Shown piece after piece: positions 1-7,300 of a DNA stretch of 10,169 bases. The stretch's first letter is position 1, and every line of letters begins with the position of its first letter. A model generated the notes under the pieces. The model had not been told where the DNA came from and did not search any database. It was given only the letters and a program-made list of their open reading frames with translations. The stretch is from Pseudomonadota bacterium. Its GTDB lineage: Bacteria; Bdellovibrionota_B; Oligoflexia; Oligoflexales; JAPPIL01. Location of the stretch: positions 1 through 10,169 of the forward strand of contig JAPPIL010000244.1 in assembly GCA_028877195.1 (NCBI GenBank). The letters run 5' to 3'. Position numbers and translations under genes: made by a program.

Positions 1-181
1 CAATAACTTGGCTGCACGGAGCAAGATGGAAGAGGGGGGAGGTGCGGAGGAAGGGCACTTCAAAACGGAGAGAGGACAGGCAAGCTTGCTTGCCATGTTC
101 GATCGGAGTGCATGAAGTCTGCGAAGCTCACGTTCCTCCGCATAATAAAAAGGAGAGATGTTAGTTATGCAACAAAGCCTG
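1..181. other. Non-coding region downstream of actF
   Basis: No convincing gene is present. Visible structure: a perfect 10-bp inverted repeat (43-52 TGCGGAGGAA with 133-142 TTCCTCCGCA, about 80 bp apart), a short hairpin GGCAAG/CTTGCC at 79-84 and 89-94 with loop CTTG, and a transposon-end-like motif at 164-179. A minus-strand ORF of about 27 codons from 143 has no good ribosome site and was not called. I see no GC-rich stem followed by a T run, so no intrinsic terminator for the act operon is recognisable here. Confidence 0.5.
164..179 (-). repeat. GGCTTTGTTG-type terminal-repeat motif after actF
   Basis: Read on the minus strand this is GGCTTTGTTGCATAAC, beginning two bases beyond the actF stop codon. 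It differs at one base from the consensus GGCTTTGTTGAATAAC shared by the other copies in this window (2745-2760, 3011-3026, 9048-9064). It resembles IS903/IS5-family terminal inverted repeats from memory. In this orientation it would be the right-hand end of an element extending to the left, beyond the window. Its partner is not visible. Confidence 0.5.
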
Positions 182-1411
182 TCATCCCTGCGGCAAATCA
201 GGGTCGCTGATCGCAAGCATCGGGAAACGGCGAGAGAACAGCGAGACACAGCACATGAACAGCCCCCAAAATCCAACGAATGTGCCAAACTCTAGCAACG
301 GCATGCTCCAGCTATGATCGCGGTCAAGTTCAGGCGCAATCACTACCACTTGTGTTGCCCATTGCGCGATAATCACCATCACACACACAGGTATAGCAAC
401 AGGCGCTGTCCACTTACTTGCTTTGGGAATAAAGGCAAGCATCGGCAACAGAAAATTACATAGCGGCAACACCATTACCAACGACAACCATGGTTGCTGT
501 AAGCGGTCGATAAAGTATTGCGATGTCTCTGGCATGTTGGCATACCAGTAGGTCAACACATGCGCATAGGTTAGATAAGCAAAGAAAATTGTAAAACCAA
601 ACAGGAGTTTACCGACATCGTGAAACTGTTTCACTCCGTAGCGTTTGCCAATCGGCGTGTTCTTGAGCGCAAACATAAAAAGCAGTAAAAAAGCAAGCAA
701 CGTCTGCATCATGATTGCAAAGTTCCACCCCCCCCAAAGAGTAGAGAACCATTTTGGAGCAAGTGCCATCGTCAAATCAAAGCAGATAAAAGTAAAACAT
801 AGTGCATACACCACTAACAACAGTGCTGACCAGTAGCGCAAACGTTTGCGATTTGCCACCGCCATCGCCAACGCTTCAGCACGCACCCCCTGCTCGGCGC
901 TTGACTCGGATTGTAACAGCAACCGATCGGCACGCAGTCCTTGCCGTAGTTGCCAGTAAACACAAGCCAAGATAATCACTAACAAGACTAGCACCCGCAC
1001 TAACATAAAATCTTCGACCAACCATGAGCGTTTGCCAACATAATGATGTAAGTAGTGATGGTCAGCGATCCAAACATACACCTGGTCAGCATCAGCGATG
1101 CCCAGCTTGATACAGAGAAAGAACAGCAGACAGAATATCAATACGACAGGCAAAAAACTGGCAAACGACTCATGTAACCGCTTGATCGGTCGCCCCCACA
1201 ATGCACCGAGCAGGTCTTGCATACAGGCAAATGCCGCACCACCGAGCGCCACCATGAAGAAAAAGAAGACGCTCGCAAGAACACTGCCCCAAGCCCGTAA
1301 CGCCGCACCAGATGCATAGGCATAGATAAGTGTCGCAACCCCGATCAACAGACAAAAGACGATCGCACCCTTGACGGTCGTCGTTAGCGGTAGGGAGTAG
1401 TTTTTATTCAA
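182..1411 (-). CDS. actF: Alternative complex III subunit ActF, NrfD-like membrane protein
   Basis: A 409-residue polytopic membrane protein with about ten hydrophobic segments by eye, including residues near 10-35, 40-65, 85-105, 135-155, 190-220, 230-250, 270-290, 305-325, 335-360 and 375-395. In ACIII, ActC and ActF are two related NrfD/PsrC-type subunits. ActC carries the quinol site, and ActF is usually considered structural or part of a proton path. Identification rests on fold type, size and position as the last gene of an actABCDEF set. The start is TTG (1411-1409), chosen because AAGGAG lies seven bases upstream and no ATG or GTG in frame is better placed. The gene is separated from actE by nearly 300 bp of palindromic DNA, which is unusual for this operon. 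The stop is TGA at 184-182. Confidence 0.85.
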   Translation of the reverse strand: MNKNYSLPLTTTVKGAIVFCLLIGVATLIYAYASGAALRAWGSVLASVFFFFMVALGGAAFACMQDLLGALWGRPIKRLHESFASFLPVVLIFCLLFFLCIKLGIADADQVYVWIADHHYLHHYVGKRSWLVEDFMLVRVLVLLVIILACVYWQLRQGLRADRLLLQSESSAEQGVRAEALAMAVANRKRLRYWSALLLVVYALCFTFICFDLTMALAPKWFSTLWGGWNFAIMMQTLLAFLLLFMFALKNTPIGKRYGVKQFHDVGKLLFGFTIFFAYLTYAHVLTYWYANMPETSQYFIDRLQQPWLSLVMVLPLCNFLLPMLAFIPKASKWTAPVAIPVCVMVIIAQWATQVVVIAPELDRDHSWSMPLLEFGTFVGFWGLFMCCVSLFSRRFPMLAISDPDLPQG

Positions 1412-1417
1412 TGTTTT

Positions 1418-1423
1418 CTCCTT
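1418..1423 (-). promoter_or_regulatory. Ribosome binding site of actF, fixing a TTG start
   Basis: On the minus strand AAGGAG is followed by AAAACA and then the TTG start codon. This site decides the start. Its 5' edge overlaps the outer base of the long inverted repeat at 1422-1627, so folding of that palindrome in the mRNA would put a large stem directly against the ribosome site. Confidence 0.7.
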
Positions 1424-1627
1424 TTTGTTTACGAGAGGCGTTCCCCCTCTCGTGCTCTCCCCCTATCGTCTCAAGACATATGCTGGGTGTTATCAGAATC
1501 AGAAAAACTATTTTGCCATGAGTCATACGAATGGTAAAAAGTTTGTTCTGATTCAAACCAGCATATGTTTGGGAACAAAAGGGATGGAGGAGCGCGAGGA
1601 GGGGGAACGCCTCCTCGCATACAAAAA
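1422..1627. repeat. Long imperfect palindrome (MITE-like) between actE and actF
   Basis: The left arm is about 1422-1519 and the right arm about 1531-1627, with an 11-base loop near 1520-1530. Best matched blocks: AGGCGTTCCCCCTC at 1435-1448 against GAGGGGGAACGCCT at 1599-1612; ACATATGCTGG at 1476-1486 against CCAGCATATGT at 1558-1568; GAATCAG at 1496-1502 against CTGATTC at 1549-1555 (the first base of the last block is a bulged neighbour). Roughly three quarters of the arm positions pair by eye, with small bulges. There is no coding capacity. The size, near-full palindromy and intergenic position suggest a miniature mobile element or a structured RNA. No clear target duplication was seen. 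Confidence 0.75.
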
Positions 1628-1658
1628 TAAATGAATAGCCACCCATGCTCAACCCTCA

Positions 1659-1692
1659 AAACTTTTTGAAAAAAGTTTGATCAAAAACTTTT
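1659..1692 (-). repeat. AT-rich alternative hairpins just downstream of actE
   Basis: On the minus strand, 17 bases after the actE stop, three segments follow in order: AAAAGTTT (1692-1685), AAACTTTT (within 1678-1669) and AAAAAGTTT (1667-1659). The middle segment can pair with the first (8 bp, loop TTGATC) or with the third (about 9 bp, 2-base loop), so the two hairpins exclude each other. The stems have little GC and no T run follows, so this does not look like an ordinary intrinsic terminator. It might influence readthrough or decay between actE and actF. Confidence 0.45.
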
Positions 1693-1708
1693 GAAAAAAT
1701 AAAATCAT

Positions 1709-2203
1709 TCATTTCTGAAGCTCACGTAAATAAAAAACTATCTGCCAACGTTCAGCGACGGAGGTCATGTGCCCATAAGCTGGCATAATCGCTGTGCCAA
1801 AAGTAACCCGATGCATGATGAATGCATCGCTGCGTTGGCGGTAAACTTCAGCTGTAATATCAGGTGGACGCGGAAAATCCTCTACAATACTACCATTGCC
1901 CTTACCTTGCGCACCATGACAAACTTGACAAAACGTCTCATAAAGATACTTGCCCTGCACCAAATCAGGAGCAACCGTCGGTTGCACAGTGCTTTCTTCA
2001 GCTGTCGCACCATAATAAACTGCACCCCGCGCAACACTATGCGGTGGCGGGTCAAGAAAATCTTCCTGCGCTTTAACCGTCGGTGCATCCGCCATATCAG
2101 GCATGTATTGCAGCTTGGTGGTGTTTCTATCGGTGCAGGCAGATAAACCAGCGAACACCACCGCGACAGAAACTATTATCGTTATCAGCAGTAAACGGTG
2201 CAT
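1709..2203 (-). CDS. actE: Alternative complex III subunit ActE, monohaem cytochrome c lipoprotein
   Basis: A 164-residue protein. The N-terminus has a hydrophobic stretch (residues 4-20) ending in a lipobox L-S-A-C with Cys23, so it is probably lipid-anchored on the periplasmic side. There is one haem c site, CQVCH at residues 92-96, and a likely axial methionine at M140 in the IMPAYG motif. The segment around residues 31-60, with MPDMADAP and VARG, resembles the region before the haem domain in ActE proteins. In ACIII this subunit passes electrons from the pentahaem ActA towards the oxidase or a soluble carrier. The ATG directly follows the actD stop codon (TAG then ATG), with a strong ribosome site GGAGGTG at 2219-2213 inside the end of actD, so translational coupling is likely. 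Confidence 0.9.
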   Translation of the reverse strand: MHRLLLITIIVSVAVVFAGLSACTDRNTTKLQYMPDMADAPTVKAQEDFLDPPPHSVARGAVYYGATAEESTVQPTVAPDLVQGKYLYETFCQVCHGAQGKGNGSIVEDFPRPPDITAEVYRQRSDAFIMHRVTFGTAIMPAYGHMTSVAERWQIVFYLRELQK

Positions 2204-2737
2204 CTATCGAAACACCTCCAACTCAACGCTTCGCTCCTGCAAAAGTTTGGCGGTCGCATGCTTATCGTCAATACCATAAACATAGATACCAAAACGACTA
2301 TCGGTCGTCTGGGTGCTATAAATCCTGCCCTTCGGGTTCGGCACTTTGCCAAGCAACAATACCCCCAAAATAGTCGCAATCGCTCCCAATAAAATCATCA
2401 TCTCAAAACCGATGACCACATACGCAGGCAACGAATAAATTCCAGCCGTCTTGCCACCGACCACCAGCGGCCAGTCATAATCAGTCAACAAGCACAACCC
2501 AAAACCAAACGTTACCCCAAGCAATGCCCCAGTAAGCGTAAACCACCGCACCTTACTCGGCTCATAGCCCAACGCTGCCTCCAACTCATGATAATAAGTA
2601 GGGGTAAAGACATCAAACTTATCACCCTGCGCCCGTAGTTTAGTGATTACCGCAATCGCATCGTCAAGATACTCGTAAAGCGCAAACACACCCTGACGCT
2701 GACGACTACCGAATAGTCTTCGCAATATCGCCATCAT
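2204..2737 (-). CDS. actD: Alternative complex III subunit ActD, DUF3341 membrane protein
   Basis: A 177-residue protein from the chosen start, matching the DUF3341 family: a soluble N-terminal part beginning with a GVFALYEYLDDA segment, two membrane spans (about residues 64-85 and 104-130), and a C-terminal FGIYVYGID segment near residues 150-157. ActD packs between the two NrfD-like subunits of ACIII. The start is the first ATG of an ATGATG pair (2737 and 2734). The open frame runs on to an ATG at 2782, but those 15 residues are encoded by the terminal repeat of the inserted element at 2745-3026, so they were not taken as native. No good ribosome site is seen before 2737, possibly because the insertion removed it. 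Confidence 0.87.
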   Translation of the reverse strand: MMAILRRLFGSRQRQGVFALYEYLDDAIAVITKLRAQGDKFDVFTPTYYHELEAALGYEPSKVRWFTLTGALLGVTFGFGLCLLTDYDWPLVVGGKTAGIYSLPAYVVIGFEMMILLGAIATILGVLLLGKVPNPKGRIYSTQTTDSRFGIYVYGIDDKHATAKLLQERSVELEVFR

Positions 2738-2836
2738 GATGACAGACTTTGTTGAATAACTACACCCCCAGCCAACACACAACTATGCTGGCAAAATATG
2801 ACCACACAGAAACACTGTTTGTTTTTGGGATTATCG

Positions 2837-2874
2837 GGATCAAAGCATGTGCCCAAAGGCACATGCTTTGATCC
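2837..2874. repeat. Perfect 17-bp hairpin (arm 1)
   Basis: GGATCAAAGCATGTGCC (2837-2853), loop CAAA, and the exact complement GGCACATGCTTTGATCC (2858-2874). After a two-base mismatch on each side, TTAT (2831-2834) and ATAA (2877-2880) extend the stem. Confidence 0.9.
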
Positions 2875-2883
2875 GAATAAGCT

Positions 2884-2901
2884 AGTCGCCTATCGGCGAC
2901 T
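2884..2901. repeat. Short hairpin (arm 2)
   Basis: AGTCGCC (2884-2890), loop TATC, GGCGACT (2895-2901). Flanking AGCTA (2880-2884) and TAGCT (2904-2908) can lengthen the stem with a small bulge. Confidence 0.8.
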
Positions 2902-2907
2902 GTTAGC

Positions 2908-2949
2908 TCGCTGTCAGATGAGTGCCAAATGGCACTCATCTGACAGCGA
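2908..2949. repeat. Perfect 19-bp hairpin (arm 3)
   Basis: TCGCTGTCAGATGAGTGCC (2908-2926), loop AAAT, and its exact complement (2931-2949). Its tip GTGCC-AAAT-GGCAC nearly repeats the tip of arm 1 (GTGCC-CAAA-GGCAC), while the lower stems differ completely. Confidence 0.9.
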
Positions 2950-3027
2950 TAACCTCCCAAACCCACCACCTAGACTTTTTGCTAAACACGTATACACCAC
3001 CGCTTAAATAATTATTTAACAGAGCCG

Positions 3028-4386
3028 TTAATCGCCCCCAGCTTGTCGGGCACTTGACTGACTGCGCATCGGTTTTGGCATGATGAGTTTGATCTCCGAC
3101 AACGAGACAATCGGGAAATAACGACAAAAAATCAAAAACCAAAAGAAAAACCAACCAAAACTACCGAGCGTAATAAACATCTCCGTCCAAGACGGTTGAT
3201 AATGCCCCCACGAACCTGGCAAAAAGTCTTCCACTAAACTTGAAACGATGATGTTGTAACGCTCAAACCACATCCCAACATTGATCAACACACAGACGAC
3301 GAAAGCAGTCGGCACATGCATGCGCAAACGTTTGAACCAAAACACCAGCGGGAAGATACAGTTACAGAAGACCATCACCCAAAAATAAAAAGCATAATCA
3401 CCATGCAAACGTTTCGCAAATATCTCCTGCTCATAGACATTGCCACTATACCAAGCGACAAAAAATTCAACCGCATAGGCATAAAAAACAATGCTGGAAG
3501 TCAAGAGTGTCAGCTTCAGTAAAGCATCAAGATGTTCTTGCCTGATATAGTCCTGTAAACGAAACATCCATCGCACAGGCATCAACAAGGTATAAACCAT
3601 CGCACAACCAGATAAGATTGCCCCCGCCACAAAATAAGGCGGAAATATCGTCGTATGCCAACCTGGTTGAATAGACATCGCAAAATCCCACGACACCACA
3701 CTATGCACCGATAACACCAACGGCGTAGCAAGTGCCGCCAAAAACGCATAGCCCGTCTCATAATGATGCCATTGCTGCGCCGTGCCCCGCCAACCAAATG
3801 ACAAGACCCCGTATACCAAACGCTTGAAGCCACGCATCCGATCGCGCAACGATGCCAAATCAGGTATCATCCCCATATACCAAAACAGTAGCGATACCGT
3901 CAGATAAGTAGAAATCGCAAAGACATCCCAAATTAGCGGTGAACGGAAATTGACCCAGAGGTTATTAGTATTCGGTAACGGCAACATCCAGTAAGCCGCC
4001 ACCCAAACCCGACCGACGTGAATCAAGGGAAACATCCCCGCACACATCACCGCAAAAATCGTCATCGCCTCCGCACTGCGATTGACACTGTTGCGCCAAC
4101 GTGCCCGAAACAAAAATAAAATCGCGGAAATCAACGTTCCCGCATGACCGATACCAACCCAAAAAACAAAGTTGGTGATATACACACCCCAATACACTGG
4201 GCTGTTGAGACCAGCTACCCCCATGCCACGAGTTATCTGAATTCCCCAGAATACCCCGCCAAGCACCACACACAATAACGACGCGGCAAGGGCAACATAA
4301 AACATCGGATGCGGTTTACGCGTGTTGACCAGAATATCGTTATTGACATCAGCGACACTGCGCTGCCAACCCTCAACCATGCCCAT
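3028..4386 (-). CDS. actC: Alternative complex III subunit ActC, NrfD/PsrC-like quinol-oxidising subunit
   Basis: A 452-residue polytopic membrane protein of the NrfD/PsrC family with about ten hydrophobic segments. Recognisable stretches are TNFVFWVGIGHAGT (residues 71-84), the segment ending FPLIHVGRVW (119-128), SPLIWDVFAIS (149-159) and VVSWDFAMSIQPGWHTT (230-246). In ACIII, ActC forms the menaquinol/ubiquinol site. H123, D154 and D234 are plausible counterparts of the His/Asp/Asp residues proposed there, an assignment by eye. The start is ATG at 4386, with GAGGGA seven bases upstream, overlapping the last 14 bases of actB. The frame is open back to an ATG at 4470, but that codon has no ribosome site and lies deep in actB. 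The stop TAA (3030-3028) is followed after one base by the terminal repeat of the 2745-3026 element. Confidence 0.92.
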   Translation of the reverse strand: MGMVEGWQRSVADVNNDILVNTRKPHPMFYVALAASLLCVVLGGVFWGIQITRGMGVAGLNSPVYWGVYITNFVFWVGIGHAGTLISAILFLFRARWRNSVNRSAEAMTIFAVMCAGMFPLIHVGRVWVAAYWMLPLPNTNNLWVNFRSPLIWDVFAISTYLTVSLLFWYMGMIPDLASLRDRMRGFKRLVYGVLSFGWRGTAQQWHHYETGYAFLAALATPLVLSVHSVVSWDFAMSIQPGWHTTIFPPYFVAGAILSGCAMVYTLLMPVRWMFRLQDYIRQEHLDALLKLTLLTSSIVFYAYAVEFFVAWYSGNVYEQEIFAKRLHGDYAFYFWVMVFCNCIFPLVFWFKRLRMHVPTAFVVCVLINVGMWFERYNIIVSSLVEDFLPGSWGHYQPSWTEMFITLGSFGWFFFWFLIFCRYFPIVSLSEIKLIMPKPMRSQSSARQAGGD

Positions 4387-7300
4387 CGGAATTTCCCTCG
4401 TCATGGTCGTTGCCATGTGCATGCTCGTCAGCGGGAGCGTGGAGAAGAGTTTTTGCCAAGTAACTGACATTCGGTAACGTCTTCAAACCATACTCACCTA
4501 ATTCAGGATAACCACCCAATGCCAAGTAAGCACGGTAATCCTGGCGCTGTTTCGCTACTTCGCTCTGCTTATCGTGTAAATTACCAAAGGTTATCGCATC
4601 AGTTGGACAAGTCTCCTGACAAGCAGTCATTACCTCGTTATCACGTAACGATCGCTGCTCCTGTTGCGCCTTGTGTTTGCCATCACGCAGACGCTGATAG
4701 CAGAAATTACACTTCTCCATCACCCCACGCGTGCGCACCGTTACATCTGGATTCAACGCCCGTGGATTGCGGTTATGGTCTTGGTCGTCGATTACATTCC
4801 ACTTATGTGTCCACCAGTTGAAGCGCCGCACCTTGTAAGGACAGGCATTAGCACAGTAGCGCGTGCCGACACAGCGGTTGTAAGTCATCGCATTGATACC
4901 TTCAGCATCATGCGTCGTCGCATATACAGGACAGACCGCCTCACACGGTGCATGGTTACAGTGCTGGCATAACATCGGTTGAATCGTTACCGCAGGATTC
5001 TCCAGTTCACCGTGAAAATAGCGATCAAGCCGCAACCAATGCATCTCCCGACCTAGCGCTACTTGATTACGCCCCACTTGCGGAACATTATTCTCCTGCG
5101 CACAAGCAACCATACAAGCAGAACAGCCGATACACTTCTGTAAATCAATGCTCATTCCCCAGCGATACTCGGCTGTTTCTAGTTGCGGGTAAAGGTCAGG
5201 AACTTTATCAAGGTTTTTGGTTTCGCCACTATGCTTCACCGCCTGTGCCATCGGCATCCGTTTGACAATATCGCCGCGATTGCCAAGCTTGCTCTCTTTC
5301 TGCATGACCACAAGCTGATGAGTCTTGCCCGTGCGAGTAATTCGCACCGCTTCACCGCTAGTAACAGGCAGTCGCCCAGCCACATCAGAGTAAACCGCTA
5401 ACGGATTGACACCGATACCAGCCGAAACTTTACTAACCACCGCCCGACCACCAGCTTCGCCACCGCTAACACCAGCATCGGGATAACCATTGCCTTGCGG
5501 TATCAGCACGGTCTCATCATGCAACCCAGGCATCGGATACAGCGCTGCCTCAATCGCACCACCTGCACCCTGCACGCGCAACACATCGTTGCGCCGCAAC
5601 CCAAGCCGTTTCGCCGTCGCTGGACTCAACGCCACCCACGAGTCCCACGCAATCGTCGTCAGACTATCACCAACCTCCTGCAACACAGGTAAATGCGCGC
5701 CCCGTCCGTCTAGCAAACGATTGTCAAGCGGCGAGGAAAGTTTTAAACCTTTCGCAACATCGTTGATTCGCACATCTAAACTGCGCAAAGCACCGTATTT
5801 ACCCTGCACTTTATTGATGAACACGCCCCGTTCCTGATTAGCATGCATAAACGCCGCGAACTTCCCCTTGTCCTGCGCCTGCTGCTGTAATTTGCGCCAA
5901 CGTTGCTGCAAAAAACTGCGATAATCAGCATAAGGCAACGGTTTCTGCATCGTCGCTAATATCCATAGCAGGGCATCTTCGCTTTGCCGACTATCAGTAA
6001 TCGGTCTGACCACTGGTTGCCGCAAACTCCATTCACCCGCTAACGGTTGCTCATCGCCCCAAGATTCAAGAAAATGATGGACGGGCAAAACATGTGTCGC
6101 ATAGTCATCCGTCAGCGTTGGGAACGAGTTCATACTGACGATTGTTTTCCCCTTCACCTTATCGGCAAATCGCCAAGCAGGTGGCAAAGTAAAGAACGGG
6201 TCGCTATCGATAATAAATAAAACATCCAGCTCATCAATCGTCTGACGTAATCTTTGTAAATCATCACCCTGCACCGCTGGCACATGCCAACTGCGTTCCA
6301 AGTTCAATACATTGCCATACGCACCCAACATAATGTTGATCGCAATCGCTACCGTCTGCAACGCTTCCGAATTACTGTCTGCATTGCCTGACCCACCGCA
6401 CAATACTAACGACGGTTTATCCAGTAACTTCTGCACCAACAGATTTATCTCACCATGCGTCTCTGGGCTTACCTCCACCTGTCGTCGCACTCGCTGCAAC
6501 ATCAGCCGAATCATCTGCAATTCATCAGCACTGCCACGCACCTGCGGGTGTTTGGACAAAGTATCCGCTAACATCAATGCCACATGAATTTCACTATTCG
6601 GTGCAATAACCACTCGTTTATCCGCACTCGCACCAGTCAAACTCATCGCCGCTTCAAACTGCACAAATTCGGTATACGAATCAAGGCTGCGAGATTCTGC
6701 AAACTGTTTGGCATAATAAACCTTGGCAACCCCTTGATCCAAAAAGTCGCTACCAATGCCAACCACTGTATTCGCTTTACTAAAATCAGCACGAGGTATC
6801 ACATAACGACCAAATGCTCGCTGATGTGCCGTTGCTACCTGCGTTGGCAAAGTGTTTGACTCATAGCTATACAGTCTATCTTCACTCGCACCTAGCCTTG
6901 CTAACACTTCCCGTAAAAATTCATGCCGATGCCCAGTCGCACCACTGGTCAGAATACCAACCCGCTTGCCCGTCGCATCGCCCGTCTTCGCCAGCACCGC
7001 ACTCAAGTGCAAATACACGTCTTCCCAACTTACCGCCGTAAGCTTACCATTACGCCTAATCAACGGTTGCTTACGACGTTCAGGGTGATACAAGCCCTGC
7101 AACGATGCTTGCCCCAACGAACAGAGCGCACCATTACTAACCGACTGCGCACGATTGCCCTCAACCTTTACTGGTCGTCCCTCACGCGTTTTCACCATCA
7201 TCCCACAACCAGCAGAACAACCGCCGCAAGTCGTAGCATAATAAGTCGCCACCCCAGGCACTTGATCAATCGGTTGCTTGACATACGGAATAGCAAACTC

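Larger units (their letters stand above)
2745..3026. mobile_element. Putative MITE with three hairpins inserted between actC and actD
   Basis: The ends are imperfect inverted repeats: GACTTTGTTGAATAAC at 2745-2760 and, on the minus strand, GGCTCTGTTAAATAAT at 3026-3011 (12 of 16 bases agree). The right end starts one base after the actC stop codon and the left end lies seven bases from the actD ATG. The inside is non-coding and dominated by hairpins (2837-2949). A 16-bp perfect palindrome TTAAATAATTATTTAA lies at 3004-3019. The end sequence resembles IS903/IS5-family terminal repeats from memory. I did not find a convincing target-site duplication, so insertion is inferred from the ends, the non-coding content and the break in an otherwise tight operon. 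Confidence 0.6.

Noticed and set aside
1659..1692. Intrinsic terminator after actE
   Set aside because: Stems are almost pure AT and no T run follows on the minus strand.
1769..2373. Plus-strand open frames of 96-125 codons opposite actE and actD
   Set aside because: They lie antisense to clear cytochrome and DUF3341 genes and show no recognisable domain.
2738..2782. ActD starting at ATG 2782 (15 extra residues)
   Set aside because: The extension is encoded by the terminal repeat of the inserted element; the family-like sequence begins at the ATGATG at 2737/2734.
2820..2965. The cloverleaf-like fold as a tRNA
   Set aside because: The stems are far too long, and there is no anticodon arm of 5 bp with a 7-base loop, no T-arm consensus and no CCA-type acceptor end.
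4386..4470. ActC starting at the upstream ATG 4470 (28 extra residues)
   Set aside because: No ribosome site before it and it lies deep in actB; ATG 4386 has GAGGGA at good spacing and gives a normal ActC N-terminus.
4519..5837. Several plus-strand open frames of 65-115 codons across actB
   Set aside because: They are antisense to a well-supported gene, have no family features and follow from its codon composition.
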